Origin: Poronia punctata
Lineage: Eukaryota > Ascomycota > Sordariomycetes > Xylariales > Xylariaceae
NCBI GenBank assembly: GCA_022579005.1
Contig: MU401878.1
Coordinates: 1-19,366 of the forward strand
Direction of reading: 5' to 3'
Length of the DNA stretch: 19,366 nucleotides
In this document: in pieces, positions 1 through 9,597 of the stretch
How the letters are laid out: every line of letters begins with the position of its first letter
Numbering within the stretch: position 1 is the stretch's first letter
Position numbers and translations under genes: made by a program
Notes under the pieces: generated by a model
Databases searched by the model: none
The model's input: only the letters and a program-made list of their open reading frames with translations
Told to the model about the DNA's origin: nothing

Positions 1-212
1 GCATTTTCTCCCATAGAAAACAGGAACGATACAGCAAAGTGGTCATGGTCATGGCAGACAAAACAGGAACACCATCTCCCTCGTAAACTCGGGCATGTTT
101 AGACTGAAGAATAAGCAGGAGATAACCAGGGACATTATACTCGATTCGAGTTTCTCTAGAATATACAACAAAAAATGGCGTACTTGACACACCGAGTGCC
201 CGCAAGGGTTCT
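1..212. other. 3' flank of the PPR gene
   Basis: This stretch has ordinary base composition and no convincing gene. It lies downstream of the TAG stop (complement of 213-215) of the minus-strand PPR gene, so its right part is probably that gene's 3' UTR. Read on the minus strand, 161-178 is T-rich and contains TTGTATAT, a loose match to fungal 3'-end efficiency elements. I see no AATAAA. The left part could belong to a neighbour beyond the window edge, which cannot be judged here. Confidence 0.4.
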
Positions 213-3200
213 CTAGAGGCTGGCCAATATGTTTTCTCCATCTTCCGCTCGAGAGCTCGTTGTAGTCTCGTTCTGGTCTATCACTTCCCGGCCAATGATC
301 AATGTGCTGTTTAGGATCTCATTTTCCAAGTGTGAGTATACGCGTCTCATCGACTTTACGGCTCTCACTGCCCTCCTGCAATTTTCTTGGACATCTCCTA
401 GAGTCTTTGCTGCAGCGCCGGACCATGGACTGCTTTTCTCAAGCTCTAGATACCCGCGCGCAAGCCAATAGAGCGTTGTTGCCGTAGGCCGGAGATGGCG
501 AGGGGAGGACCCTTTCCTCCGGATGTTAGGGGGGATATAACTCTCCACAGGTTCCTTTACACGAACTGTCTTCCAGCCTGTCCAGTTTGGCATTAGGATA
601 TCTTCGCAAACAGCGAAGGCAGGTTTGTATTGTTTCAGCTGCACGAGGATCTGGACATAATAGTTCCAGTTCTTGCTATCGACCTGGAATCCGGCTTCGA
701 GCACTTGTTCCACCAGCTCAACGATGTGGGACGGATCCCCTTCCTTGAACAGGACCTCCTGCATCACACGCAATCCCTGTGACAACGCATAGTGATATTT
801 CGGGGATATCCGCTGGCCTGGGGAGGGTCTCTTGTTGTTCTCGTCATGGTCCGCAGAACGCCCCGCGCGCTTAGCACCAGCAAAGAGGAGATCCCATGTT
901 GATTTCACGCGGTCATAGTGCCCGCTTTGGAGACCGTGAAGCATTACGGCATTGAGCATCCCTATAGGCAACCATCCTGAGTCACCTGAGCCGTTTCCCT
1001 GGAAGATATGACGGTATGTGCCGATTAGCTCATCAATGCTGTCTGCATCGTTCAACCGGGCAAACAGGTGCATCATATAGCTGAACTGGTACACCTCTGG
1101 CCCGGACCGGAGCAGCTCGGCTGGACCGATATCTCGCCCATTCGGCCGAGATTGCGGCGCTCCACGAGAGGCCTTCTGGCTACCCTCAAGGCCGTAGATG
1201 CTTAAAAATATCCGCATCGCCTCACCGAGCCATTTCTTCTTTGCCGACTCCCCCTTAACCTGTGGCGGTAGGTCCCCCCATCGCGTAAGAGCTTGGCTGA
1301 AGCGGAATAGAACGTCCTCCGAAATGTGGATGCTATGTTCCTTCATGAGCCAGCAAAGACGCGTGACCAGTGCCGGCTCACCGTTTCGAAGAAGGGCGCC
1401 CATGACGATATTAAAATGGGCTGGAGTCACCTTAAATAGACCTTCCTTCAGGGCGATAGTGAGAAGGTTGAGTGCGTGCTGTGACTGCCGGCACAGGGCG
1501 AGACCAAGCAGCAATTGTTGGTACGTGAGATGATCGTAAGGGACTCGCTTATCAGCCATGACGTTCATGATCCTGTTCATGCTGGCGAGATCCCTACGTA
1601 CTGCGTGGTAGTACAGAAGCCTGTTCCACAGGTCGCTCGAATTGATCCCTTTCTGAGCAGCACGTATACAAACCTCTTCGGCTTCTTTATAATTACCATT
1701 CTGGCAGTAAGCGTCGATGAGGCTACTCACAATCGCTTGGTTGGGTTGAATTCCGGAGGCTTGGGCGCGGCGGTACAGGTCGATAGCGAACCCTAGATCG
1801 CCTCTCGAGCCAACCATGCGCATTAGGGTAGCGTAACTGTACACGTCTGGTGTCGTGGCCCCGCACAAACTGGAGAACACGTCCAGCGCCCCATCGTAGT
1901 CGCCGGCCCTCACGTATGCGTTTAGTAGAATGTTCCAGTGGTACGTGTCGGGATCTAATCTGAACTTGTTCACAATGTCGTCAAAAATCCGCTGCGCCTC
2001 CTCTGCCTCCCCATTCACAGCATGTACATGGAGTAGATGCGCAAACGTGTCGTCAGCTCTCAATAGATCGAGATTTTCGTAGCCGCTGAAGCGTTCAACG
2101 TACTCGATCCATATAGAGTAGACTCGATCTTTGTCCCCTCGAGCCGCGTGGAAAGCCAAATATCTCTGATAGGCTCTCCGACTAGGCGCTCCTTGGAACC
2201 TGTACCAATCCTCCCATATTAGCTCAACCCCAGCAAGAATTCTTGAGACCGGAGCCGTCTCCCCGACGACGGCCTCAAAAGCGGCAAAGAGAACAGGCTT
2301 GCTCGGTTTGCTACCAGGTAGCTCTCGGTACATGATATATGTAGCGATCAATATGCTTTTCTTCCCCTCCTGTCGCGCAAACCGTATGTAGTCCTCGAAA
2401 GCGTGGGAATCCTTTGTAATGAGCAGAAGAGAGGCGACCAGCGAGTCGTCGCATGAAAGTAATGCCCTTCTCACCAGGATCTTTTGCAATACGTTGAGAG
2501 CTACACGATCGGTTTGAGTAGACGATTCCTTTAGCCTCCGGGCGACATACTGTGGGAACTGAATGGCTTTCTCGGCAAGATCAGAAACTAGCGCTAACTC
2601 CTTGAAGTCCGCAGTAACCATATCAAAATCCCACCGAAGAGCCATCTCCGGATAGAGCGCCCAGAGTCGACCCAAGAACTCCGAGGAACGCAACCTCATT
2701 GCGTATGCTAATAAAATGTCCAGCGCACTGACGAGAGAGGCGCTATCGACAGTAGCAGACCGCAATCCCTCTTCAAACAGAGATAAAGCCTGAGTGTCAT
2801 TCTGCAGGTTGACCTCTGCAGCAACACCTGTGACAAAGAAACTGCTCTCCCAGGTAGACTTATCTAGCCTTCTTAAAAGCTCCGAGATCTTCCAGGCGTC
2901 AGAGACACTGTTAGTTTTAGAGAGAAAGACCAAGATCGGGCGTAAGTAGGTGGCCTGTGATTGTTCATCTAGGGACTTGTATTGCCGCCACAGTTCGTCG
3001 GCGTCTTCGGGTTTCGCCGTCCTCAGGTTACGTTCGATGGCAACAGGGCGCTCGTCAGGGGGTACAACGGACGGTGTTGGCTGTTCTGATGACTCCTCCA
3101 CTTCGGTAAACTGCTGTGATGGATCTCTGCTGGTTGGCGAGCGGGGCTCAAGCTCTTGCCCGGTGATTGACGAGTTATAAAGGCGTGGAGTGACGTGGGA

Positions 3201-3494
3201 AGGCCGAGGGCGAAAAGGAAGACGGCGCATGAGAGTGAGGGCCTTAACTGGGTAAAGAAAGTCGAGCAGGAGGGCTGAGGCGTTTAACGACGAGCTTCTT
3301 GTGCCTCGGAGCAAGAATATACGATCGATAGTACCATGCATCAAAGCTTGCCATGCCCTACTAAGCTCGACATCGGCGGCTCCATGTTGCCAAAACGAGG
3401 TATAAAGCTGGCGCGGCGATCGGAGAGGCTTGCTGTGGGCTGGTAGAACTCGAAGACTGCATGGTTCTAAGCGTGCAGCTGTCCTCTCCAACAT
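213..3494 (-). CDS. Mitochondrial pentatricopeptide-repeat protein, Cya5/Pet309-like
   Basis: This is a single uninterrupted frame of 1,093 codons ending in TAG, with no intron needed. The open frame runs further upstream to an in-frame TAA at 3567-3569, but it has no ATG there; the codon at 3519-3521 is TTG. The first ATG (3494-3492) is therefore the likely start. The N-terminus (MLERTAARLEP, then a run rich in Arg, Ser and Leu with few acidic residues) fits a mitochondrial presequence. Residues about 115-160 are Pro/Ser/Glu-rich and probably disordered. Helical-repeat sequence follows from about 165. At least six PPR-like units of about 35 residues lie in tandem at about 482-725, for example those starting DTYHWNILLNAYVRAGDYDG and VYSYATLMRMVGSRGDLG. 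Weaker helical pairs flank them, and a Gly/Ser/Lys-rich insert sits near 770-800. Such proteins bind organellar RNA. Neurospora cya-5 and yeast PET309 support cox1 mRNA translation or stability, so a role in cytochrome oxidase biogenesis is inferred from length, N-terminus and repeat layout. Other fungal mitochondrial PPR proteins remain possible. PPR class: high confidence; Cya5 assignment: moderate (about 0.5). Confidence 0.9.
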   Translation of the reverse strand: MLERTAARLEPCSLRVLPAHSKPLRSPRQLYTSFWQHGAADVELSRAWQALMHGTIDRIFLLRGTRSSSLNASALLLDFLYPVKALTLMRRLPFRPRPSHVTPRLYNSSITGQELEPRSPTSRDPSQQFTEVEESSEQPTPSVVPPDERPVAIERNLRTAKPEDADELWRQYKSLDEQSQATYLRPILVFLSKTNSVSDAWKISELLRRLDKSTWESSFFVTGVAAEVNLQNDTQALSLFEEGLRSATVDSASLVSALDILLAYAMRLRSSEFLGRLWALYPEMALRWDFDMVTADFKELALVSDLAEKAIQFPQYVARRLKESSTQTDRVALNVLQKILVRRALLSCDDSLVASLLLITKDSHAFEDYIRFARQEGKKSILIATYIMYRELPGSKPSKPVLFAAFEAVVGETAPVSRILAGVELIWEDWYRFQGAPSRRAYQRYLAFHAARGDKDRVYSIWIEYVERFSGYENLDLLRADDTFAHLLHVHAVNGEAEEAQRIFDDIVNKFRLDPDTYHWNILLNAYVRAGDYDGALDVFSSLCGATTPDVYSYATLMRMVGSRGDLGFAIDLYRRAQASGIQPNQAIVSSLIDAYCQNGNYKEAEEVCIRAAQKGINSSDLWNRLLYYHAVRRDLASMNRIMNVMADKRVPYDHLTYQQLLLGLALCRQSQHALNLLTIALKEGLFKVTPAHFNIVMGALLRNGEPALVTRLCWLMKEHSIHISEDVLFRFSQALTRWGDLPPQVKGESAKKKWLGEAMRIFLSIYGLEGSQKASRGAPQSRPNGRDIGPAELLRSGPEVYQFSYMMHLFARLNDADSIDELIGTYRHIFQGNGSGDSGWLPIGMLNAVMLHGLQSGHYDRVKSTWDLLFAGAKRAGRSADHDENNKRPSPGQRISPKYHYALSQGLRVMQEVLFKEGDPSHIVELVEQVLEAGFQVDSKNWNYYVQILVQLKQYKPAFAVCEDILMPNWTGWKTVRVKEPVESYIPPNIRRKGSSPRHLRPTATTLYWLARGYLELEKSSPWSGAAAKTLGDVQENCRRAVRAVKSMRRVYSHLENEILNSTLIIGREVIDQNETTTSSRAEDGENILASL

Positions 3495-3552
3495 CGGGAG
3501 AGGCAGTGCCGAGGATTCCAAAAAACGTATGCCAGTATGGAACTGTGTGCAT
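3361..3552 (-). promoter_or_regulatory. Possible upstream ORF overlapping the PPR start
   Basis: On the minus strand an ATG at 3552-3550 lies 58 nt upstream of the PPR start ATG in another frame. It opens a 63-codon frame (begins MHTVPYWHTFFGILG) that runs through the main ATG and stops at 3361-3363. If transcription starts upstream of 3552, scanning ribosomes would meet this ATG first, and the overlapping frame would lower translation of the PPR protein. The peptide resembles nothing I recognise, and most of it is the PPR reading frame shifted. If transcription starts downstream of 3552 it has no meaning. Confidence 0.25.
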
Positions 3553-3885
3553 ATGACGCAGCAGATTTAGGGCCTTGTACTGAATGATAAAATCCGAATA
3601 TTCAGCCAAGTGCGACAATTGGAGCAATCGCGATCCGCCGTCAAAGTCCTAACGAAACCAGCCCTAGAGACAGGCGGCGAGAGGCACCAAGAAAGTTGTT
3701 TAATTCTGGGCTTCAAGAATGTCGTATTCTAGACTAGGTTGACCTAACTTAGCAAAACATATTTGGCTTGCTGGTCATCGAGGGCAACGATTTACACGTA
3801 ATGACAGTATAAGGTCAAGCAACAATAGATAGGTACTGTTAAAACTGAAAGGCGGGTCCCTTAGACGGCAATAGCTGTTAGAACT
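3495..3885 (-). promoter_or_regulatory. 5' flank and probable promoter of the PPR gene
   Basis: About 390 bp of near-normal composition separate the PPR start codon from the AT-rich block, so the promoter has to fit here unless it uses the AT-rich DNA. No clear TATA box is seen. The start context is weak by fungal standards (CTCCCG before ATG, C at -3). No second gene is visible in either strand of this interval. Confidence 0.45.
3618..3622 (-). promoter_or_regulatory. CCAAT box candidate
   Basis: The plus strand reads ATTGG here, which is CCAAT on the coding strand of the PPR gene, about 125 bp upstream of its ATG. The fungal Hap/CBF complex binds CCAAT and controls many respiratory genes, so position and gene class fit. 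A five-base match occurs often by chance, so this is only suggestive. Confidence 0.25.
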
Positions 3886-4069
3886 TAGCAATATAGCTTA
3901 TAACGTATAATTATATATTATAATGCATAAGAAGCCCCTGCCTTGTTTTTTATAAAGTTTTCTTATACCAAATAAGTAAAAGAAGACTTTTTATAAAAGA
4001 ACTTTTTTATAGTAGTTTTTACTTTAGCTATATATTTTTTACTATATAAGCATTATATTAATTTTAGTT

Positions 4070-4910
4070 TTTTTATAATTTATTATATTTAATATACTTT
4101 TTTAAAATAAACTAACTTATTAAATTATTTTATAGTTATAATTAAAGCTTTAAATAATAATATATAAAGCTTTATAATTTTAAATATAGTGTTTTTAGTT
4201 ATTTTATTTAATTATTTTTTTTTCTACTTTTATAATAACTAGTTAAAGCTTTTTTAAAGCTGTATTGCTTTTATATTAATTAAACTAACTTACTATAAAA
4301 AGCTTAACTATTTATTATATATTAATAACTTTATAAAATTGTTTATTATTATTAAATTTATAATTATATAAACTAGTTAAAGCGTTTTATTAATTACTTT
4401 TTATTATAACTAGTAATTATATATATTAATATATTATAACTTTATTTTTATTATAGCAATATTTTTATTAATAAAACTAATTATTTATTAGTTATTATAC
4501 TAAGTAAAAATATATTTAGTTTTTAAATTAATATTAAGCTTATAAATAAGTTAACTAATAAATATAGCTTTTTTATAGCTTAAGCTAATATAAAAAGCTT
4601 TACTTTAGTAGTAAAAGTAATAACTATATTTTATTTATTTGCTTGCTAGCTTATAAGCCTTTTAAAAAGAATTATAATATAAGCTGATAAGCTTTTTTAA
4701 TTAATTATATTGTTTATAAAAAATAAATTGCTAGCTATATTAAGCTTATTTTTATTATTATACTATAAAGCAAAGTGTTAATTTATATAAAAATAGTTTA
4801 ATACTAAGTTAGTAATAACTTAATAAACTAAAAAAGTTATATTAAATTATAAAAGTTATAAAGCAGTAAAAGCTATATTTAGCTTTATAATAATTACTAT
4901 ATTATAATAT
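4070..4910 (+). repeat. Decayed tandem duplication, copy 1
   Basis: This segment aligns with 4985-5835 in the same orientation at an offset of 916-920 bp. Anchors include AATATACTTTTTTAAAATAA (4091; partner 5007), AGTGTTAATTTA (4774; partner 5691) and AAAAGTTATAAAGCA (4851; partner 5771). Identity by eye is about 75-80%, and the differences include transversions as well as C/T and G/A changes, which suggests an old duplication. No coding potential survives. The parent element is unknown. Confidence 0.7.
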
Positions 4911-4984
4911 AATTAGCATGTATGCTTATAATGCCTTACGTTATAAAGTAGCTATAAACCTAAAACAGGCTAGCTTGTTTTCTA

Positions 4985-5835
4985 TTTTCTATGATTTATT
5001 AGTTTTAATATACCTTTTTAAAATAAGCTAATATATTAGTTTTTTATAGCTATAAATAATACTTTTAATTAATAATATTATGGCTTTTATAATCATAATT
5101 ATAATATTTTAAATTATTTTAGTTTATTTTCCTAGTTTTTTTGTACTTTTATAATAATAAGCTAGTTAATTTTAGTTTAAATAGCTTTAATGTTAATTAA
5201 ATTAATTTGCATTAAAAAGCTTGCTTACTTATTTTATACTAAAAACTTTATAAAACTATTAGCTATTATTAAATTTATTAATATATAAACTACTTAAAAC
5301 ATTTTGTTAATTATTTTTTAATATAGCTCGTAGTTATATATATTAATATATTATAATTTTGTTGTAAGTATTATAATATCTTTATTTATTAAACTAATAG
5401 TTTGCTAGTTATTATACTAAATAATAATATGCTTTTATTTTAAATTAAAATTAAGCTTATTAATAAGGTAGCTAATAAATATAACTTTTTTTATAGCTTA
5501 AGCTAATATAAAAGGTTTTGCTTTAGTAGTAAAAATAATAACAATATTTTATTTATTTACTTTTTATTTAATAAAACTACTAAAAAAAGCATAGCATATA
5601 TTTATAAGCTGTTTTAATTAATAATATTGTTTATAAATAATAAATTACTAGCTACTTTAAGCTTATTTCTTTTAGAAAAATATAAAATAAAGTGTTAATT
5701 TACTTAAAAATAGTTTAAAACCTAGTTAGAAATAGCGTAGTAAACAAGTAAAAAGTTATTATTAAAAGATAAAAGTTATAAAGCAATAAAAGTAATATTT
5801 AGTTTAGTAATAATAATAATATATATAATTAATTT
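4985..5835 (+). repeat. Decayed tandem duplication, copy 2
   Basis: This is the partner of 4070-4910. The best conserved parts are around 5330-5540, where long runs such as TATAGCTTAAGCTAATATAA match copy 1. A short, less AT-rich tract ends just before the copy (about 4936-4980, containing ACAGGCTAGCTTG). A similar tract precedes copy 1 (about 3930-3945, containing CCCCTGCCTTG), so the true unit may begin there, with an indel of about 115 bp between the copies. Confidence 0.7.
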
Positions 5836-6315
5836 AATTTTATATTAATAGTAATAAACTTTTTAATAAGTAGTAGTTTTTTTATTTAAAAGCAGCTTAA
5901 TAAATTTTATAAAAGTTAATAGTAATTTATAAAAAAAAACTGCTTAATTTATATATTTTCTTAATATATAGAGCTTAAAAATTGAATTAATCTTTGTTTA
6001 TAGTTTTAAATAATTTATATACTTAAAAACTACTTTAATTTATAAGTTTTAATTAGTTAATGTTTAATTTCTAATTTTTTAATAGCTATAAAAGCTTTCG
6101 CTTTATAAGCCTTTTAGTATATAAGTACAAAGTTATTAATATATATAAATAATAATATTTTATTTTAATAAAATATATAGTTTATAAGGTACTAGCTTAA
6201 ATTTAAGCTTTAAAAGCATTAATATAAGCTTTTTTGCTATAATAGTAATAACTTTTATAGTTTATAAAAAGCTTTTAAAAAATGTAAAATATCTTTTATA
6301 GATATAAGGTATTTT
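5836..6315. other. AT-rich spacer without recognisable features
   Basis: This degenerate sequence lies between the tandem duplication and the first 1-kb direct repeat. I see no open frame, RNA gene or partner elsewhere in the window. Confidence 0.5.
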
Positions 6316-7321
6316 TGTTAGTCTAGCTAGGATAAAGGTAATTATAACACGTTATTATTAATAGTACTATATTAACTTAATTAATTAAAAGGAAAAGGAA
6401 GTTAAAAGGACTTTTTTTAGCAAGTCTATATAGCTATAAAGATATAGGAGTTACTTTATACTTATTAGCAATATAAGAAAAATATAGACCTGCTATATAT
6501 TTAATACGTAAAAATCGCGTATTTCTTATATACTAGTTATATATTATATACGTATATTGCGCTAATACTTTTTTTAATAAGGTAGGTTTAATATAATTTA
6601 AAATTAACATATAAAAAACTAAATATTTAACAAATATAAATATTTAGGTTTTAATAGCTTTAATATAGTTAATAAGATTAAAATTACTAAAAAAGATTTT
6701 AATACTTGCTATTTTTTATTTAACTATATTATTATTTACTTATACTTTTATTTTTAATTTATAGGCAATCTATTATTACTTTAATTTTTATTTATATTTA
6801 ATTTATTATAATAAAGAACTTAAGTGCTTAGTTAGAAGTTTTCTTTACAAATAAATTTGCTAGGTTATTTTTTTATTAATTTAACATACTTTTATAATTT
6901 TCTTATAGAAGATTTTTATAATAATATTATATTAATTATAAAGCATTTTTTATGCATACTTTTAAAGTTTATAAAGTATTAGTAAAGCAACTTAAAATTA
7001 GTATAAAATACTAAAAAAACTAAAAGTAATTTAAATACTTTAGTAATTAAGTATAAAGTGGTATATAAAGTAATAGTATTATTAGGTTTATTAACTATGC
7101 TAAATTGTTTATTAATAAAAATAAATTAAGTAATATACTTATATTTATTTAAGTTTTAGTATATAATATTATTAGTAATTTTATACTTGTTTTGTTTAAA
7201 TTTAAAATTAATTTAATAGTAAAAATAATAATAAAACCAATTTAAAAACTTAAGTTAATATTGTTAATAAATAATCTATTAGTAAAAATAAATCGCTTTG
7301 CTTTTATTAAGTTTAAAAGTA
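6316..7321 (+). repeat. 1-kb direct repeat, copy 1 (LTR-like)
   Basis: This segment aligns with 8659-9597 in the same orientation. The offset is 2,341-2,344 bp through about 6820, then 2,275 bp after an indel of about 66 bp near 6821-6900. The first 170 bp are about 90% identical by eye and most differences are C/T or G/A. Copy 1 begins TGTTAGTCTAGCTAGGATAA, so it starts with TG as retroviral-type LTRs do. Similarity ends at GTTTAAAAGTAT (about 7321), which is not a clear CA end. It could be an LTR, or one of two insertions of an unclassified element of about 1 kb. No terminal inverted repeats are seen. Confidence 0.7.
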
Positions 7322-8658
7322 TACAAGTTAATTTATACTGCTTGTTTTTAATTTATTAGTTAATTTATTTATTTAACGCTTAAATATTATTTTTTATAAG
7401 TTTAGTAACTTATATAGCTATTAATAAGTTAAATATAGCTTTAAGTTAATAAATATTACTAATATATATACTACGTGCCTTTTAGCTAATATCTTGCTAA
7501 AAAGCATTAACTAAAATAAAGTTAATTTTAGTTAAACCTTTTGCTTAACTTTTTTATACTAAAATTGTTTTGCTATTTTAAAAAGTAACCTTTATGCTAT
7601 TAAACTTAATTACTTAGTTTTTTATTAAACAATTGCTTTAGTTTTGCTTTAAATTTTGCTTTAATAAGTTTGCTTGTTTTTTAGGTAAAAACGTTAATAT
7701 AGTAAATAATAAAGTATTATTTATTTATATTATAGTAATGTTTAAAATAATTAAATTTACTTTTTATAAATAATAAGCAAAGGTTATAAGTTAAAATTAC
7801 TATACTAAGTTAATTTTAATAATATTTATAATAAGTTTAATACTAATATAAACTAAATTTACTTAAACTATAAAAAAAGCAAAGTAACTAAAAAATAGAC
7901 ATTTTAAAGTATTTTCTTTAAGTTTAATAAGTAAACGTATATATATAATATAAAAAAGGTATTTCTTAACTATATATATGCTTATATAATATTCTTTAGC
8001 TTATTATAAGCATTATAGTTTTTAATTAAAAATAAAGCAAGTATAAGTATAACTTAATATCTTATTTATTAAATAGTAAAAGCTTAATATAAAACCGTTT
8101 TTTTATAGTTATTAACGCTTTAAACTATAAATTATAATTTTTTATAAATTTAAGTTGTTTTGCTTTAATTTTAAATACTATATAAACCAAAAATAGCTTA
8201 ATATTTAAGGACATTTTAAGCTTAAAATAAATAAACTTAAATACTTTTATGCTTAAAAGATTATTGACTTTTAAAGCGTTTAAGTTTTTAAAAAGTAAAC
8301 TAAAAGTGAAAATAATGCTTTTATTTTATAGCTTTAATAATAACTAAAAATTTGTTTTTCTTTATATTTAAGTACGTTTTTAGTACTATTATATACTTAC
8401 ATTATGTTATTAAAAAGTATTATAATATAATAACTATTATTTTGTTTTTTTAGTCTTTTATAAAAGCGTTAAATAACTGCTAAAATAGTAAAAAATCGTA
8501 AATCCTTTACTTTTTTTACTAAAACTATATTTTGTTTTACTTTTGCTTTATTATTAGTTTAGTTTATACTTATTAAAAATTTGTTTATATATTAATATAG
8601 TTTTAATTAAATTTAATAGAACTTTATTAGTTTATTAACTATATTAATAATAATGTTT
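7322..8658. mobile_element. Interior between the 1-kb direct repeats; possible LTR-element remnant
   Basis: This 1.34-kb degenerate stretch is bounded by the two 1-kb direct repeats. If those are LTRs, it is the interior of a non-autonomous or deleted retroelement, since it is far too short for gag-pol. I see no tRNA-primer site, no polypurine tract before the right repeat, and no protein motif in any frame. It may equally be unrelated DNA between two separate insertions. Confidence 0.3.
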
Positions 8659-9597
8659 TTATTAGTTTAGCTAGGATAAATGTAATTATAACACGTTACT
8701 ATTAGTAGTACTATATTAACTTAATTAATTAAAGGGAAAAGAAGTTAAAAGGACTTCTTTTTGCAAGTTTATATAGCTATAAAGGTATAAAAGTTACTTT
8801 GTACTTATTAGCGATATAAAAAAAACACAGACCTGCTACGTATTTAATATATAAAGAACGTATACTTTTTATATATTAGTTATATACTATATACGTATAC
8901 TGCGTATATATTTCCTTAATAAAGTAAGTTTAACGCAATTTAAAATTAATATATAAAAGACTAAATATTTATATTTATAAGATATTTAGGTTTTAATAGC
9001 TTTAATATAGTTAATAAGGTTAAAGGTATTAAAAAGGATTTTAACACTTGCTATTTTTCTTTTAACTATATTATTATTCTTTTATATATTTATTTTTAAC
9101 TTGTAAGCAATCTACTATTGCTTTAATCTTTATTTATATTTAATTTGTTATAATAAAGGACTTTACAATCTCTTAATGCTTATAGAGTTTTTATAGTAAT
9201 ATTATATTAATTATAAAGCATTTTTTATATATACTTTTAAGCTTTATAAAGTATTAATAAAGCAACTTAAAATTAATATAAAGTACTAAAGAAATTAAAA
9301 ATAATTTAAATACTTTAGAAATTAAGTATAAAGTAGTATATAAAGCAATAATGTTATTAACTTTATTAACTATATTATATAGTTTACTAGCAAAAATAAA
9401 TTAAGTAATATGCTTATATTTACTTAAGTTTTAGTAAATAATATTGCTAGTAATTTTATATTTATTTTGCATATAGTTTAAAATTAATTTAGTAGTAAAA
9501 ATAATAATAAAACTAGTTAAAAACTTAAGTTAATATTACTAGCAAATAATTTATTAAGAAAAATAAATAGCTTTGCTTTTATTAAGTTTAAAAGTAT
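8659..9597 (+). repeat. 1-kb direct repeat, copy 2 (LTR-like)
   Basis: This is the partner of 6316-7321. Its start reads TATTAGTTTAGCTAGGATAA where copy 1 has TGTTAG, consistent with a RIP-type G-to-A change in the terminal TG. It lacks about 66 bp present in copy 1 near 6821-6900. It ends at GTTTAAAAGTAT (about 9597), after which the flanks of the two copies differ. No matching 5-bp target-site duplication is visible outside the pair. Confidence 0.7.

Noticed and set aside
229..3180. Several open frames of 61-111 codons on the plus strand (229-471, 302-487, 1198-1533, 1515-1796, 2950-3180)
   Set aside because: All lie antisense within the 1,093-codon PPR gene, have no recognisable motif, and are expected by chance opposite a long coding frame.
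3361..3627. 88-codon minus-strand frame at the 5' end of the PPR gene as a separate gene
   Set aside because: Its first codon (3627-3625) is TTG, and most of it overlaps the PPR gene in another frame. Only its internal ATG at 3552 matters, as a possible upstream ORF.
6316..9597. Target-site duplication around the LTR-like pair
   Set aside because: The five bases before copy 1 (ATTTT) do not match those after copy 2 (TTGCG or the adjoining registers), so none is claimed.
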